From: Rhizobiaceae bacterium
Lineage (GTDB): Bacteria; Pseudomonadota; Alphaproteobacteria; Rhizobiales; Rhizobiaceae
Reading direction: 5' to 3'
Length of the DNA stretch: 64,000 bases
NCBI GenBank assembly: GCA_014238155.1
Contig: JABABQ010000021.1
Location: 62,001-126,000 of the forward strand
The notes below the pieces were generated by a model. The model did not search any database. It saw only the letters and a program-made list of their open reading frames with translations, and was not told where the DNA came from. Positions 49,358-58,870 of the stretch are shown one piece after another. The position numbers and the translations under genes were made by a program. Every line of letters begins with the position of its first letter. The stretch's first letter is position 1.

Positions 49358-49945
49358 TTGCCCCATCCAACCATATATTTTCTGCGCCACGGTCAGACTG
49401 ACTGGAATGTCGAGATGCGGATTCAAGGCCAGTTGGACATTCCAATCAACGAAACCGGGCATCAGCAAGCGCGTAAAAACGGCGCAACTCTGGCCCAGTT
49501 GTTGGACGATCCGGAACGATATCGCTACATCGCCAGCCCGCTCGGCCGCACCCGAGAGACAATGAATATCGTACGTCTGGAACTTGGCCTACCCAGCCAC
49601 GGCTATGAGACTGATGACCGCTTAAAAGAAATATATTTTGGCCTCTGGGAAACCTTTACGATGGAAGAATTGCGTCAGACCGAGCCGCAGCTTGTGGCGG
49701 CGCGAGAAGCTGACAAGTTTAATTTTACACCGCCTTTAGGCGAAAGCTATGCCCAGTTACTGGCCCGGCTAAGAAGCTGGCTGCCCTATGTAACCGAGGA
49801 TTCAGTAGTCGTTTGCCACGGCGGAGTTTTGCGCATGTTGGAACACCACTTTAACGGAACACCAACTCACCAGGTCGCACATATCACAATACCCCAGGAC
49901 CAAATTTACAAATGGGATGGCCAGCGGGCGCAGTGGTTGGACTGA
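49358..49945 (+). CDS. Histidine phosphatase (phosphoglycerate mutase-like), TTG start
   Basis: A 195-residue protein. The catalytic RHG motif is IYFLRHGQTDWN, with further residues in LGRTRETMNIV, EIYFGLWETFTMEEL and the second His in VVCHGGVLRML. The substrate is unknown; it could be a broad phosphatase. The start is TTG, 4 bp after the fabI stop. It ends the fabI cluster and is followed by a dispersed repeat copy. Confidence 0.88.
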   Translation: MPHPTIYFLRHGQTDWNVEMRIQGQLDIPINETGHQQARKNGATLAQLLDDPERYRYIASPLGRTRETMNIVRLELGLPSHGYETDDRLKEIYFGLWETFTMEELRQTEPQLVAAREADKFNFTPPLGESYAQLLARLRSWLPYVTEDSVVVCHGGVLRMLEHHFNGTPTHQVAHITIPQDQIYKWDGQRAQWLD

Positions 49946-50004
49946 TGCCGCGTGCGCCGTTGCACAGACCCGTATCTGACAGCAAACATTCCCAACTTCG
50001 ATAC

Positions 50005-50018
50005 TAGAGCCGTTCACG
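50005..50018 (+). repeat. Dispersed repeat, short copy 2
   Basis: TAGAGCCGTTCACG matches the outer 14 bases of the terminal repeat of the element at 62262-62549. The similarity ends after that, so it is a partial or decayed copy. It sits at the left edge of the accessory block between the histidine phosphatase gene and aroC. Confidence 0.7.
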
Positions 50019-50091
50019 TCGCAATCGGCATTGTGTTGTGTCGGGATTATCGGCTAAACGCTGCCAATCAGTATCTCTAAGGCCACACATT

Positions 50092-51234
50092 ATGTTCAAA
50101 ACGCCGGAACCTGTCGTGGGCAACGATCAACCAACCGTTGTCAATTCCTGGGATGAGTGGTCGCCACTTAAACATGTCATTGTTGGGGTCGCGGATGGAG
50201 GCATGATTCCCCCATCTGAACCGGCGCTGGATGCAAAAGTGCCTGAAGATTCCGACATGAAAGGGCAATGGGGGCCCAGAAGCCAGGAATCCGTCGACAA
50301 GGCTAATGCTCAGCTAAACTATTTTGCCAAGGTGCTCACCGAACGGGGGGTGCGTGTCGACCGACCAACTCCGTTTGATTTTTCGCAACCTGCCTCAACC
50401 CCGGACTGGGACAACCCGTCAAATTTCGGCTGCATGCCGCCACGTGATGTCATTCTCACCGTCGGCAAGGAAATGCTTGAAGCAACCATGTCCTACCGGT
50501 GTCGTTTCTTTGAATACCTTTGCTATCGCCCGCTGTTGCAACTTTATTACAACGAAGATCCCGGCATGCGCCATGAAAGCGCACCAAAACCACGCCTCAC
50601 GGACGCTGACTATCATCCGGACTATTTGTCCGAAGAAATCGGTGTGCAAAAACGTCTTGAATGGACCGCCGCCAAGCATTTTGTCACAACCGAAGAAGAG
50701 CCTCTGTTTGATGCAGCGGATGTTTTGCGGTTTGGCAAGGACCTGGTCGTTCAACATGGTTTCACCACCAATTTGAAAGGCATTGACTGGCTGCAACGCC
50801 ACTTCCCGGATCATCGCGTTACCGCCGTCAACTTCCCCGGCGACCCCTACCCGATACACATTGATGCAACCTTCACACCAATCCGCCCCGGCCTGATTAT
50901 CAACAATCCTGAACGACGTCTGCCCGACGACCAGCGCGACTTCTTTCACCGCAATGACTGGGAAATTGTCGATGCAGCCCGTCCAGCCCACAACACACCG
51001 CCGCCACTTTGTTATTCGTCAGTCTGGCTGTCGATGAATGTGTTGATGGTCGATGAAAAAACTGTTTGCTGCGAAGCCAGCGAAGTTAATCAGATGGAAC
51101 AATTTGACAAGATGGGGCTGGAAGTTCTGCCGATCCCGTTCCGCGATGCCTATGCTTTTGGTGGCGCGCTGCATTGCGCAACCACGGATGTTTATCGCGA
51201 AGGTGAGTGCCAGGACTATTTTTCCAAGGGCTAG
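50092..51234 (+). CDS. Glycine amidinotransferase-like enzyme (AGAT type)
   Basis: A 380-residue protein clearly homologous to arginine:glycine amidinotransferase. Catalytic residues are all present: D210 in LFDAADVLRFG, H256 in PIHIDATFTPIRPG and the nucleophile C362 in GGALHCATTDVYR. These correspond to human Asp254, His303 and Cys407. The family transfers an amidino group from arginine to an amine acceptor, such as glycine or inosamine phosphate. Specificity-linked positions next to the His differ from human (Tyr253 and Ile255 where AGAT has Asn and Met), so the acceptor may not be glycine. The upstream in-frame 18 codons have no homology. It is convergent with the oxygenase gene, 3 bp apart. 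Confidence 0.9.
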   Translation: MFKTPEPVVGNDQPTVVNSWDEWSPLKHVIVGVADGGMIPPSEPALDAKVPEDSDMKGQWGPRSQESVDKANAQLNYFAKVLTERGVRVDRPTPFDFSQPASTPDWDNPSNFGCMPPRDVILTVGKEMLEATMSYRCRFFEYLCYRPLLQLYYNEDPGMRHESAPKPRLTDADYHPDYLSEEIGVQKRLEWTAAKHFVTTEEEPLFDAADVLRFGKDLVVQHGFTTNLKGIDWLQRHFPDHRVTAVNFPGDPYPIHIDATFTPIRPGLIINNPERRLPDDQRDFFHRNDWEIVDAARPAHNTPPPLCYSSVWLSMNVLMVDEKTVCCEASEVNQMEQFDKMGLEVLPIPFRDAYAFGGALHCATTDVYREGECQDYFSKG

Positions 51235-51237
51235 AGC

Positions 51238-52077
51238 CTAGTCAATATAGCTATCCGCTCGCAGGCCCGCCCGTTCGAAATGAATCGGCAGAACCTTGCC
51301 GTAAAGCTGTTTGGTGCGCTCAGGAGCACCAACCATGTCGGGCTCTTCAACATAGGAGAAGATGGCCACATAACGTGGCAGTTCGCCTACAAGGGGAGCA
51401 ACCCGGTGGAGTGAATAACGACCCAAAAACAATTGCAGGTCGCCAGGTTCAAGCTCCAGTGTGACCACCTTGTCGGAAGTTCCGTCCAATACTTTGCGGA
51501 CTTCCCCAAAATTTTCGCCGTCACTTCGGATATTGGGGGCATATTCAAAGGCGCCCCCCTGACGGGCATTTTGTATTGCCAGTGTTACGGTGAAATTATT
51601 GGTATCGAAGTGCCAGGGAAACCCCTCTCCTTCTTCCGCCATATTGATGATCACATCAGCAAGAGGATCGGCGTAGCGATAAAAACCCCTGGCCTGCAGG
51701 CAATCGCAAATGAAGGAATCGAACGCGACATAATCGTGGATGCCCCGCAGCGGGCCAGAAGGTTCGAAATTATCTGCCGAAATGAAGTTATTGGAGCGGT
51801 CATAAAAAGCCCGCCGCGGATCGTCATCGGGTAAGGTTGGATCGTCTGCGGTAAAATAAGGATTGGTACGGTTGAACGAGCGGTGGCCCTGATTGCGAAC
51901 GGATTCCGCTTCCCTGCACAAATGCTGCACAGCTTCGGGTTTGACAAACCCTTTGACAACCGCACAGCCATCGCGGGCAAGATCCTGACGCACTACCGAA
52001 ATCGCCTTGTCGCGCGCCGCACCGGGTTGGTGGATCGGATAGCGCTTCAGATCAATCATTTCCGCTGCATCAAGCAT
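51238..52077 (-). CDS. Fe(II)/2-oxoglutarate oxygenase, BesD/HalD-like with HxD motif
   Basis: A protein of about 279 residues. The iron ligands appear in PWHFDTNNFTVTLAIQ (H156, D158) and YSLHRVAP (H224); R235 in LPRYVAIFSY probably binds 2-oxoglutarate. The layout (HFDxNxFTVTL, GGAFEYAPNIRS, LDGTSDKVVTLELEPGDLQLFLGRYSLH) resembles BesD/HalD-type enzymes acting on free amino acids. Radical halogenases of that family have HxG instead of HxD, so this one is predicted to hydroxylate rather than halogenate. The substrate is unknown. The start at 52077 follows AGGAGG at 12 bases; a GTG at 52128 is also open. Confidence 0.8.
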   Translation of the reverse strand: MLDAAEMIDLKRYPIHQPGAARDKAISVVRQDLARDGCAVVKGFVKPEAVQHLCREAESVRNQGHRSFNRTNPYFTADDPTLPDDDPRRAFYDRSNNFISADNFEPSGPLRGIHDYVAFDSFICDCLQARGFYRYADPLADVIINMAEEGEGFPWHFDTNNFTVTLAIQNARQGGAFEYAPNIRSDGENFGEVRKVLDGTSDKVVTLELEPGDLQLFLGRYSLHRVAPLVGELPRYVAIFSYVEEPDMVGAPERTKQLYGKVLPIHFERAGLRADSYID

Positions 52078-52175
52078 CAGCCGCCCCAGCCTCCTTTGAC
52101 CACTTCGATCAAAGGTGGCCAAGGACACTTGGCGTTACTTTAGGTTTTTCGACACGGCGATGGGTTCGCCAAAAC

Positions 52176-53018
52176 TTATTTGTCAGCCAGCGGTGGCAAA
52201 GTTCGCAGATAGGCCACAATCGCCTTCAGATCACTTTGCGTCGTCTTTGCCAGAAACGGATAGGGCATGGGTGGCAACATCGGCTTTCCGTCAGGGCGTT
52301 TACCCATTGTTATCATGGTGATAATGTCGGCATCGCTCAGATCGGCAAGACCATCTCCATGGGTTGTCAGATTAGAAGACACCGACACCCCCCAGGGGCC
52401 ATGAAACTCAAAACCACCACGACCCAAATCCGTCTCCAACATCGGACCTTTTGGACCAAATGGCGTATGGCATTCCATGCAATGGGCGATTGGACCTGCA
52501 AGATATTCGCCGTATTTGACAACGTCGTCCTTTGCCACGCTGGCAACTGATGTGACTGGTGGACCATAGGCAGGCGGCAGGGGAATATTATAAGTCGATT
52601 TTGGGTTGTCCTGCTGAATCGCCGGAACGGAACGCAAATAGGCAACAATTGCCGCCAGATCATTGTCGGACAGGCCGCGATACATGGGAAATGGCATGGG
52701 TGGGCCGATCAAGCTGCCATCCGGGCGCAGGCCCTCGCGAATGGCTCTGCCCAACTCCGCGTCAGACCACTGCGAGACAGTGCCACCTGGAGTGATATTT
52801 GGTGCGATTGCAGTAAATCCAGCGTTTTTAACCACCAGCCGACCAGCCAATTCCTTACCTTTGATAAATCCGTCCGGTCCCAACGGCGAATGGCAATTAC
52901 CACATCCAGCTGGGCCGGTGACCAGATACTGACCTCGTTCGACCAGAGTTTCAGCACCCGCACCTACAACCCAGAAACCCGCAAACAGACCCAGCGCGGT
53001 GATTAAACCTCGTTTCAT
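52176..53018 (-). CDS. Diheme c-type cytochrome
   Basis: A 280-residue exported cytochrome with a signal peptide (MKRGLITALGLFAGFWVVGAGA). Two CxxCH haem sites are present: C39-x2-C42-H43 in GCGNCHSPLG and C180-x2-C183-H184 in HCMECHTPFG. Distal Met ligands are likely in PPMPFPMYRGL and PPMPYPFLAK. The two halves look like a tandem duplication. Related proteins are electron-transfer subunits of alcohol, sorbitol or nicotinate dehydrogenases, but no such dehydrogenase gene is adjacent. It may pass electrons to the oxidase chain. Confidence 0.93.
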   Translation of the reverse strand: MKRGLITALGLFAGFWVVGAGAETLVERGQYLVTGPAGCGNCHSPLGPDGFIKGKELAGRLVVKNAGFTAIAPNITPGGTVSQWSDAELGRAIREGLRPDGSLIGPPMPFPMYRGLSDNDLAAIVAYLRSVPAIQQDNPKSTYNIPLPPAYGPPVTSVASVAKDDVVKYGEYLAGPIAHCMECHTPFGPKGPMLETDLGRGGFEFHGPWGVSVSSNLTTHGDGLADLSDADIITMITMGKRPDGKPMLPPMPYPFLAKTTQSDLKAIVAYLRTLPPLADK

Positions 53019-53102
53019 GATATTGCCTTCCCAAATATTGCCCCGTTAGCAAAAGGTATCAAAACATTGGGGATTTTGTCCAGACAGTCAGTTGCCCCGA
53101 CT

Positions 53103-53795
53103 TTAATCGCGTTGCGATATACCGCCATTGGAGGCCGACCACTCGTAAGGAGCGTTGAGGAATTTTTCGACTTCGTTCAATGTATTCTCATCAAACCGGC
53201 TGGTCCGCTTTGTTTCTTCCAATACGTCCCACCAGGTGCCCAAATGGTGCAGGGTGATATCCATGTCCGCCATCAATTTGGGCGTATCTTTGAAGATGTC
53301 GTAGTAGAACACCGCAAATGTATGGTTGATTTGCGCGCCAGCATCGCGGATCGCCTGGGCGAATTTTCGTTTTGAACCACCATCCGTGGTCAGGTCCTCG
53401 ACCAGCAAAATGCGATCATTATCTTTGAAATCACCTTCAATCAGAGAATTGCGACCAAAACCCTTTGGCTTCTTGCGCACATATACCATCGGCAGGCCCA
53501 TGCGCTCGGCAATGAAGGCCGCAAAAGGTATGCCCGCGGTTTCACCCCCAGCCACCACGTCGAACTGTTCGTAACCGGTGTCGCGATAGATTGTTGAGCA
53601 GGCAAAATCCATCAATGCGTTGCGGATGCGGGGATAAGAAATCAGTTTGCGGCAATCGATATAGACCGGGCTCGCCAGTCCGGAAGTGAATATATAAGGC
53701 TCGTCAGAGCGAAAATGAACCGCTTCAATCTCCAGCAACATTTTGGCCAGTTGCTGGGCCATGAAGGCTTTTTCAGGAAATGAATTATTGAACAT
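53103..53795 (-). CDS. pyrE: Orotate phosphoribosyltransferase
   Basis: A 230-residue enzyme joining orotate with PRPP to give OMP in pyrimidine synthesis. Motifs are YIFTSGLASPVYIDCRKLIS, the PRPP loop VAGGETAGIPFAAFIAERM and LLVEDLTTDGGSKRKFAQAIRDAGA (PRTase signature, with the Thr in place of a second Val). pyrC lies 29 bp upstream on the same strand, so the two form one operon. Confidence 0.95.
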   Translation of the reverse strand: MFNNSFPEKAFMAQQLAKMLLEIEAVHFRSDEPYIFTSGLASPVYIDCRKLISYPRIRNALMDFACSTIYRDTGYEQFDVVAGGETAGIPFAAFIAERMGLPMVYVRKKPKGFGRNSLIEGDFKDNDRILLVEDLTTDGGSKRKFAQAIRDAGAQINHTFAVFYYDIFKDTPKLMADMDITLHHLGTWWDVLEETKRTSRFDENTLNEVEKFLNAPYEWSASNGGISQRD

Positions 53796-53824
53796 TGGTC
53801 TCTCGATCAGGTTGGACAGGCAGG

Positions 53825-54862
53825 CTATTGCGGATGCCAGTAGACATCAAATCCGGGGTCGAAAACGGTCACATGTCCCGCGCCGGTGTCGAAACCGCTT
53901 GGAAATGCGACAGGTTGATCAGATTTGACCAGTGTCATCTGGCTTTGATTGACGGGCAATTGGTAAAATTGAGGGCCGTTCAGTGACGCAAAATTCTTCA
54001 ATCGATCCAGCGCACCTTCCTCTTCAAAGACATGCGCCAAAAGGCTCATTGTGTTGATCGAAGTATAGCAACCAGCACAGCCACAAGCGTTTTCCTTCAG
54101 ATCGGTCGGGTGCGGTGCACTGTCAGTACCGAGAAAAAAACGCCGGTCACCAGATGTCGCCGCGGCGCGCAAAGCCTGACGGTGACTCTCCCGCTTTGCA
54201 ACCGGCAGGCAATAATAATGGGGTCGAATGCCACCGGCAAGAATGTGGTTTCGATTGATGATCAGGTGGTGGGTGGTGATTGTCGCTGCCAGGTCCGTCT
54301 CATTGGATTTGACGTAGTCCACACCATCGGCGGTGGTGACGTGTTCCATAACCACTCTTAGACCCGGAACACGACGACGTAACGGATCCAGAACCGTTTC
54401 TATGAAAACCGCTTCACGATCGAAAATGTCGATGTCGGAGCTGGTAACCTCACCATGGACGCATAGCGGCAGGCCAATTTGCGCCATTCGTTCCAACACT
54501 GGCAAGACTTTGTCAAAATCGCGCACCCCGGATTCTGAATTTGTCGTGGCACCTGCCGGATAGAGTTTCAGGGCTTTGATCAGTCCTGAATTGGCCGCCG
54601 CTTCAACGTCTGAAGGGTCGGTGGTTTCCGTCAGATAAAGCGTCATCAGAGGTTCAAAGGAAGAACCTTGTGGAACTGCTGAAAGAATACGTTCGCGATA
54701 AGCTGCAGCATGAGCACCCGTAACAACCGGTGGCACCAGGTTGGGCATGATTATGGCCCTGGCAAAGTGGTCGCAGGAATGTCCAATGACACCTTTGAGC
54801 ATTTCACCATCACGCAGATGGAGGTGCCAGTCATCAGGCGTTGGGATGGTCAGAGTATTCAT
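53825..54862 (-). CDS. pyrC: Dihydroorotase, type II (PyrC)
   Basis: A 345-residue zinc amidohydrolase that cyclises carbamoyl-aspartate. The metal motif is [13 protein letters not shown], the carboxylated Lys lies in [20 protein letters not shown], and metal His residues are in LCVHGEV and VMEHVTT. GTDSAPH holds the catalytic Asp. The length is like that of E. coli PyrC. It precedes pyrE. Confidence 0.96.
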   Translation of the reverse strand: MNTLTIPTPDDWHLHLRDGEMLKGVIGHSCDHFARAIIMPNLVPPVVTGAHAAAYRERILSAVPQGSSFEPLMTLYLTETTDPSDVEAAANSGLIKALKLYPAGATTNSESGVRDFDKVLPVLERMAQIGLPLCVHGEVTSSDIDIFDREAVFIETVLDPLRRRVPGLRVVMEHVTTADGVDYVKSNETDLAATITTHHLIINRNHILAGGIRPHYYCLPVAKRESHRQALRAAATSGDRRFFLGTDSAPHPTDLKENACGCAGCYTSINTMSLLAHVFEEEGALDRLKNFASLNGPQFYQLPVNQSQMTLVKSDQPVAFPSGFDTGAGHVTVFDPGFDVYWHPQ

Positions 54863-55038
54863 GGCTGCCTTTTGATGCTGTTGCTCTCATTCGGGTAGAA
54901 TGACCAGTTCGTAATGGCAAGAGCAACGATGATGGAATTGGCCGCTTGCCCTCATCAAAGCACAACATATTTTTGCAGTGGCAAATTCGGGCGTCCGTGT
55001 TAACTCGGGTAGCTCAACAAAATTGTGAGGAATCCCAA

Positions 55039-55542
55039 ATGGAACAAAGTTCACAGATCGTAGTTCGGCCGGCCCGACCCGATGATGCGGCTTTCCTGTG
55101 TGCCTTGTTAAATCAGATTATTCAGCGCGGTGGAACAACTGCTTATCAAGAAATTCTGTCTCAAGATCAATTTGCGCAGAATTATCTGGAAAATCCAAGA
55201 ACTGTGAGCTGTTTCGTTGCCTGTATAGAGGATGAAACCCGGCTTGGTTTTCAGCATGTTGATACAAATTCCAAACTGCATGATGACTGGGGCGATATCG
55301 CCACATTCGCCAAAATCAATAGTCCTGTTCGGGGAATTGGCACGGCATTGTTTGACGCCACGCTGGTTGCAGCCCGCGAAGCTGGACTGGTCGCAATCAA
55401 TGCAACAATTCGTGCCGACAACACATCCGGGCTTGGTTATTATTCGAAAATGGGATTTGTAACCTATGCGGTCGCCGAAGCAGTTCCACTGATGGATGGC
55501 ACTCCGGTTGACCGAATATCCAAAAAATACCTGTTTGAATAG
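55039..55542 (+). CDS. GNAT acetyltransferase, phosphinothricin/methionine-sulfone type
   Basis: A protein of about 167 residues. GNAT landmarks are VVRPARPDDAAFLCALLNQII at the N-terminus, VRGIGTALFDATLVAAREAG (acetyl-CoA loop) and NATIRADNTSGLGYYSKMGFVTY. It resembles PAT-like acetyltransferases, which modify amino-acid amines. The substrate is unknown. The ATG at 55039 with GAGGA upstream was chosen; a 31-codon upstream extension has no homology. It lies between pyrC and aroC. Confidence 0.85.
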   Translation: MEQSSQIVVRPARPDDAAFLCALLNQIIQRGGTTAYQEILSQDQFAQNYLENPRTVSCFVACIEDETRLGFQHVDTNSKLHDDWGDIATFAKINSPVRGIGTALFDATLVAAREAGLVAINATIRADNTSGLGYYSKMGFVTYAVAEAVPLMDGTPVDRISKKYLFE

Positions 55543-55633
55543 ACAATTGCACCTGTTGTGATGAATTGACGGGCGCTTCGTGTGACCCTAAAACGGCGCA
55601 GCCTGTTGCGGCAGCTCTGGAGAATGTAAAAGT

Positions 55634-56725
55634 ATGTCTCACAACACATTCGGCCATTTGTTTCGGTTTACGACCTGGGGAGAGTCCCATGGGCTGGCTC
55701 TTGGATGCGTGGTCGACGGGTGCCCGCCAGGACTGGAAATATCAGAGGCAGAAATTCAGACCTTTCTCGACAAGCGCAAACCGGGCCAGTCTAAATATAC
55801 CACCCAGCGACGCGAAGCCGATCAGGTAAAAGTTTTGTCGGGAGTTATGCCACAGGAAGATGGATCCTGGCTCACCACAGGCACGCCGATTTCGATGATG
55901 ATCGAAAACACCGACCAACGTTCCAAAGACTACAGCGATATTGCCAAACGCTATCGCCCCGGACACGCTGATTTCACCTATGACGCCAAATATGGCGTAC
56001 GCGACTATCGCGGTGGCGGGCGCTCCTCCGCTCGGGAAACCGCTGCCCGAGTAGCTGCGGGAGCCGTCGCACGCAAAATTATTTCTGGAGTGAGGGTGCG
56101 AGCCGCACTGGTTCAGATCGGTCGGCATAAAATTGACCGTTCCCGCTGGGACTGGGCAGAAGTGAACAACAATCCGTTCTTTTGTCCTGATCCTGAGATG
56201 GCAGACCTCTGGGCCACCGAATTGGACAAGATCCGCAAAGCCGGCTCGTCTGTCGGGGCGGTGATTGAAGTTGTTGCAGAAGGTGTGCCTGCCGGTTGGG
56301 GCGCGCCAATATATGCGAAACTGGATCAGGATATCTGCAGCGCATTTATGTCGATCAATGCGGTCAAAGGTGTGGAAATGGGCAACGGATTTGAGGCAGC
56401 TGAAATTACCGGCGAAGAAAATGCAGATCAAATTCGCATGGGCGACGATGGACCAGAATTTCTGACCAATAATGCTGGTGGTGTTTTGGGTGGCATTTCA
56501 TCCGGCCAACCCGTTGTAGCCAGATTTGCGGTCAAACCGACATCCTCGATCCTCACCCCGCGACAATCAATTACATCAGACGGCGAAGAAGTTGACGTTA
56601 TGACCAAGGGCCGCCACGACCCCTGTGTCGGCATCCGGGCGGTGCCCATCGGTGAAGCGATGATGGCCTGTGTCCTGGCCGACCATTATTTGCGCCATCG
56701 CGGACAGATTGGAGAGCAGGTATGA
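55634..56725 (+). CDS. aroC: Chorismate synthase
   Basis: A 363-residue FMN-dependent lyase completing the shikimate pathway. Signatures are [67 protein letters not shown] and the C-terminal [22 protein letters not shown]. The stop overlaps the ribBX start (ATGA). Confidence 0.97.
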   Translation: MSHNTFGHLFRFTTWGESHGLALGCVVDGCPPGLEISEAEIQTFLDKRKPGQSKYTTQRREADQVKVLSGVMPQEDGSWLTTGTPISMMIENTDQRSKDYSDIAKRYRPGHADFTYDAKYGVRDYRGGGRSSARETAARVAAGAVARKIISGVRVRAALVQIGRHKIDRSRWDWAEVNNNPFFCPDPEMADLWATELDKIRKAGSSVGAVIEVVAEGVPAGWGAPIYAKLDQDICSAFMSINAVKGVEMGNGFEAAEITGEENADQIRMGDDGPEFLTNNAGGVLGGISSGQPVVARFAVKPTSSILTPRQSITSDGEEVDVMTKGRHDPCVGIRAVPIGEAMMACVLADHYLRHRGQIGEQV

Positions 56726-57858
56726 CCAGCGATATGGAACGCGTTGCAGAAGCAATTCGCGCTTTTGAACGTGGTGAAGTCGTCGTCGTAACCGATGATG
56801 ATGATCGCGAGAATGAAGGTGATCTGATCGTTGCCGCAGTTCATTGCACGCCGGAAATCATGGGCATGTTTATTCGCCACACATCTGGCATTGTTTGCGC
56901 ACCCATGACCGGCGATGAAGCGCGTCGCCTGAACCTGGCTCCCATGGTTGCAGAAAATGATGCCCCCCATGCCACGGCATTTACGGTCAGCGTCGACTAC
57001 AAGCACGACACCACAACCGGCATTTCTGCCGAAGAACGCTGTACGACGGTTCGGGGTCTGGCAAACCCTAACTCCGGTGCCGGCGACTTTGTTCGCCCTG
57101 GGCATATATTTCCGCTAGTGGCGCGCGAAGGTGGCGTGCTGATACGTTCTGGCCACACTGAGGCAGCTGTTGATCTTTGCAATCTGGCCGGTCTTCCCCC
57201 TGTCGGGGTCATATCGGAACTGGTCAATGATGACGGCACAGTCATGCGCGGACCGCAAATTCAGGATTTTGCAGAACAAAAAAATCTTAGGGTTGTCACG
57301 GTCGATGACCTGATCGCGTATCGGCAGCGTCAGGAACGTTTGGTCGAGCGGGTCGAGGAGTTTGACATTAACACGTCTGCCGGCCCCGCGCAGGCCGTAA
57401 CCTATTCGACGGAATGGGATCCAATGCAACAACTGGCCGTTGTGTTTGGTGACATTCGCGATGGCCGCAACGTGTTGGTTCGCCTGCACGTAGAAAGCGT
57501 GATTGACGATGCGTTTGGCGGCTCGCCGGCCCTGAATGATCACCTCGAAGCAATTGCCAAAGAAGGCCGGGGAGTTGTGGTGTATCTGCGCGAAGGTTCG
57601 GTTGGTGTGACCGGTGGTGGCATTCGTGGTGGGATTGATGAATCTGCCCGCAATCAACCGGCTTTTGGGGATGATGCTGAAGCCCACGGGGCGGCACAGA
57701 GCCGCAAGGAAGAATGGCTGGAAATCGGCATGGGGGCCCAGATATTGAAAGACCTTGGCGTCAGCTCCATTCGGTTGATCGCTTCCAAAGAGCGCAATTA
57801 TGTCGGATTGAGCGGATTCGGCATTGAAATCGCTGACACGGTTTTGTCCGATGGCTAA
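56722..57858 (+). CDS. ribB: RibBX: DHBP synthase fused to a degenerate GTP cyclohydrolase II domain
   Basis: A 378-residue riboflavin biosynthesis protein. The N-terminal part (1-205) is 3,4-dihydroxy-2-butanone 4-phosphate synthase with [31 protein letters not shown] and [15 protein letters not shown]. The C-terminal part (about 210-375) resembles RibA, but its zinc-binding cysteine motif is gone (the region has [13 protein letters not shown]), so GTP cyclohydrolase activity is not expected. Such RibBX fusions are known in alphaproteobacteria, where another gene supplies RibA. aroC precedes it with ATGA overlap, and the FG-GAP gene starts within its last codons. Confidence 0.92.
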   Translation: MTSDMERVAEAIRAFERGEVVVVTDDDDRENEGDLIVAAVHCTPEIMGMFIRHTSGIVCAPMTGDEARRLNLAPMVAENDAPHATAFTVSVDYKHDTTTGISAEERCTTVRGLANPNSGAGDFVRPGHIFPLVAREGGVLIRSGHTEAAVDLCNLAGLPPVGVISELVNDDGTVMRGPQIQDFAEQKNLRVVTVDDLIAYRQRQERLVERVEEFDINTSAGPAQAVTYSTEWDPMQQLAVVFGDIRDGRNVLVRLHVESVIDDAFGGSPALNDHLEAIAKEGRGVVVYLREGSVGVTGGGIRGGIDESARNQPAFGDDAEAHGAAQSRKEEWLEIGMGAQILKDLGVSSIRLIASKERNYVGLSGFGIEIADTVLSDG

Positions 57859-58771
57859 CTGGAAATTCATGCCTCTGGTTCTGTCATTTCTTTTGGTGCT
57901 GCCGGCCGAAGCTGATGAGTGGACCGCTAGGCAGGCTTCAGGTTTCAAATCACCCAGCCAGGGTCGTAAGGCGACAGGTGGCCTTCCAGACGGATATGAA
58001 GCAAAGGCCAGTTCTGGCGACATATCCAAAGCCTGGTATATTCAGCCAACACGCAGATACCGTCACGGCATTTTGGGGGATGACATTGAAGCTGGCGGCC
58101 TAAAAGTTCTGTTGCGAAACGGCAAAACCGCAGAGCTTAGTTTAAAACAAAGCCTGGTTTTTGAAGACCGGACGCCGCGACTGCTTGATCTGGACGGGGA
58201 TGGAAATAACGAGGTCGTAACTTTGATGAGCAGCAATAGCAAAGGCGCTGCTATTGCTGTTTTTGGTCTGAAGGATGGCAAGTTGAGTTTGATTGATCAG
58301 ACGCCGTTTATTGGCCGCTCCAACCGCTGGCGCAATATTGCTGGCATCGCCGATTATAATGGCGACGGCTGGCTGGAAATCGCCGAAGTTGTCACGCCAC
58401 ATATTGGCGGCACGTTGAAATTCTGGACCTGGAAGAACCGACGTTTGAAACTTGCCGGTTCAAAAAGGTCTTTTTCCAACCACGCGATAGGGTCGCGGGA
58501 GCAGCGGTTGTCAGCGACAGCCGACTTCAATGGCGATGGTCGGTCTGATATTGCAGTTCCCGGCAGCAATCGCCGTACATTGCATGTGATGGGGTTTGTC
58601 GGTGCCAGTGGTAGCAATGCAAGTGGCGGCAGTCGCAAGCTCAAGGAGATCGCCAGCGTTTCCCTTCCAGCAAAGGTCTCGCAACCCATATTGTTGATCA
58701 AACGCAACGGCAGCACAGTGTTGAAGACAAAACTGTCCAACGGATCGATTTGGGAAATTCAACCGCGCTAG
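57851..58771 (+). CDS. FG-GAP/VCBS-repeat exported protein
   Basis: A 306-residue protein. The signal peptide is [21 protein letters not shown]. Repeats with Ca-binding-like loops are DLDGDGNNEVV, DYNGDGWLEIAEV and DFNGDGRSDIAVP, as in integrin-like beta-propellers. It is probably periplasmic or surface bound and of unknown role. Its ATG lies 8 bases before the end of ribBX, so it is translationally coupled. Its TAG stop coincides with a dispersed repeat copy. Confidence 0.85.
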   Translation: MANWKFMPLVLSFLLVLPAEADEWTARQASGFKSPSQGRKATGGLPDGYEAKASSGDISKAWYIQPTRRYRHGILGDDIEAGGLKVLLRNGKTAELSLKQSLVFEDRTPRLLDLDGDGNNEVVTLMSSNSKGAAIAVFGLKDGKLSLIDQTPFIGRSNRWRNIAGIADYNGDGWLEIAEVVTPHIGGTLKFWTWKNRRLKLAGSKRSFSNHAIGSREQRLSATADFNGDGRSDIAVPGSNRRTLHVMGFVGASGSNASGGSRKLKEIASVSLPAKVSQPILLIKRNGSTVLKTKLSNGSIWEIQPR

Positions 58772-58795
58772 AGTCGTTCTGGTCTAAATGGATGC
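58769..58795 (+). repeat. Dispersed repeat, diverged copy 3
   Basis: TAGAGTCGTTCTGGTCTAAATGGATGC aligns without gaps to the left terminal repeat of the element at 62262-62549 with about six mismatches. The first three bases are the TAG stop codon of the FG-GAP gene. Confidence 0.65.
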
Positions 58796-58870
58796 AACGA
58801 ATGTGTATCTTCGCCTTCAATTGTTGACCCTCGGTCATCAAACCCCCAACATGTGTCTTCGGAGCCTTGC

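Noticed and set aside
49946..50091. Guanidine riboswitch upstream of the amidinotransferase gene
   Set aside because: I looked for conserved guanidine riboswitch motifs and hairpin pairs in the leader and saw none; only the repeat fragment is present.
57115..58029. 304-codon open frame antisense to ribBX
   Set aside because: It is an antisense shadow of conserved coding sequence with no domain signature.
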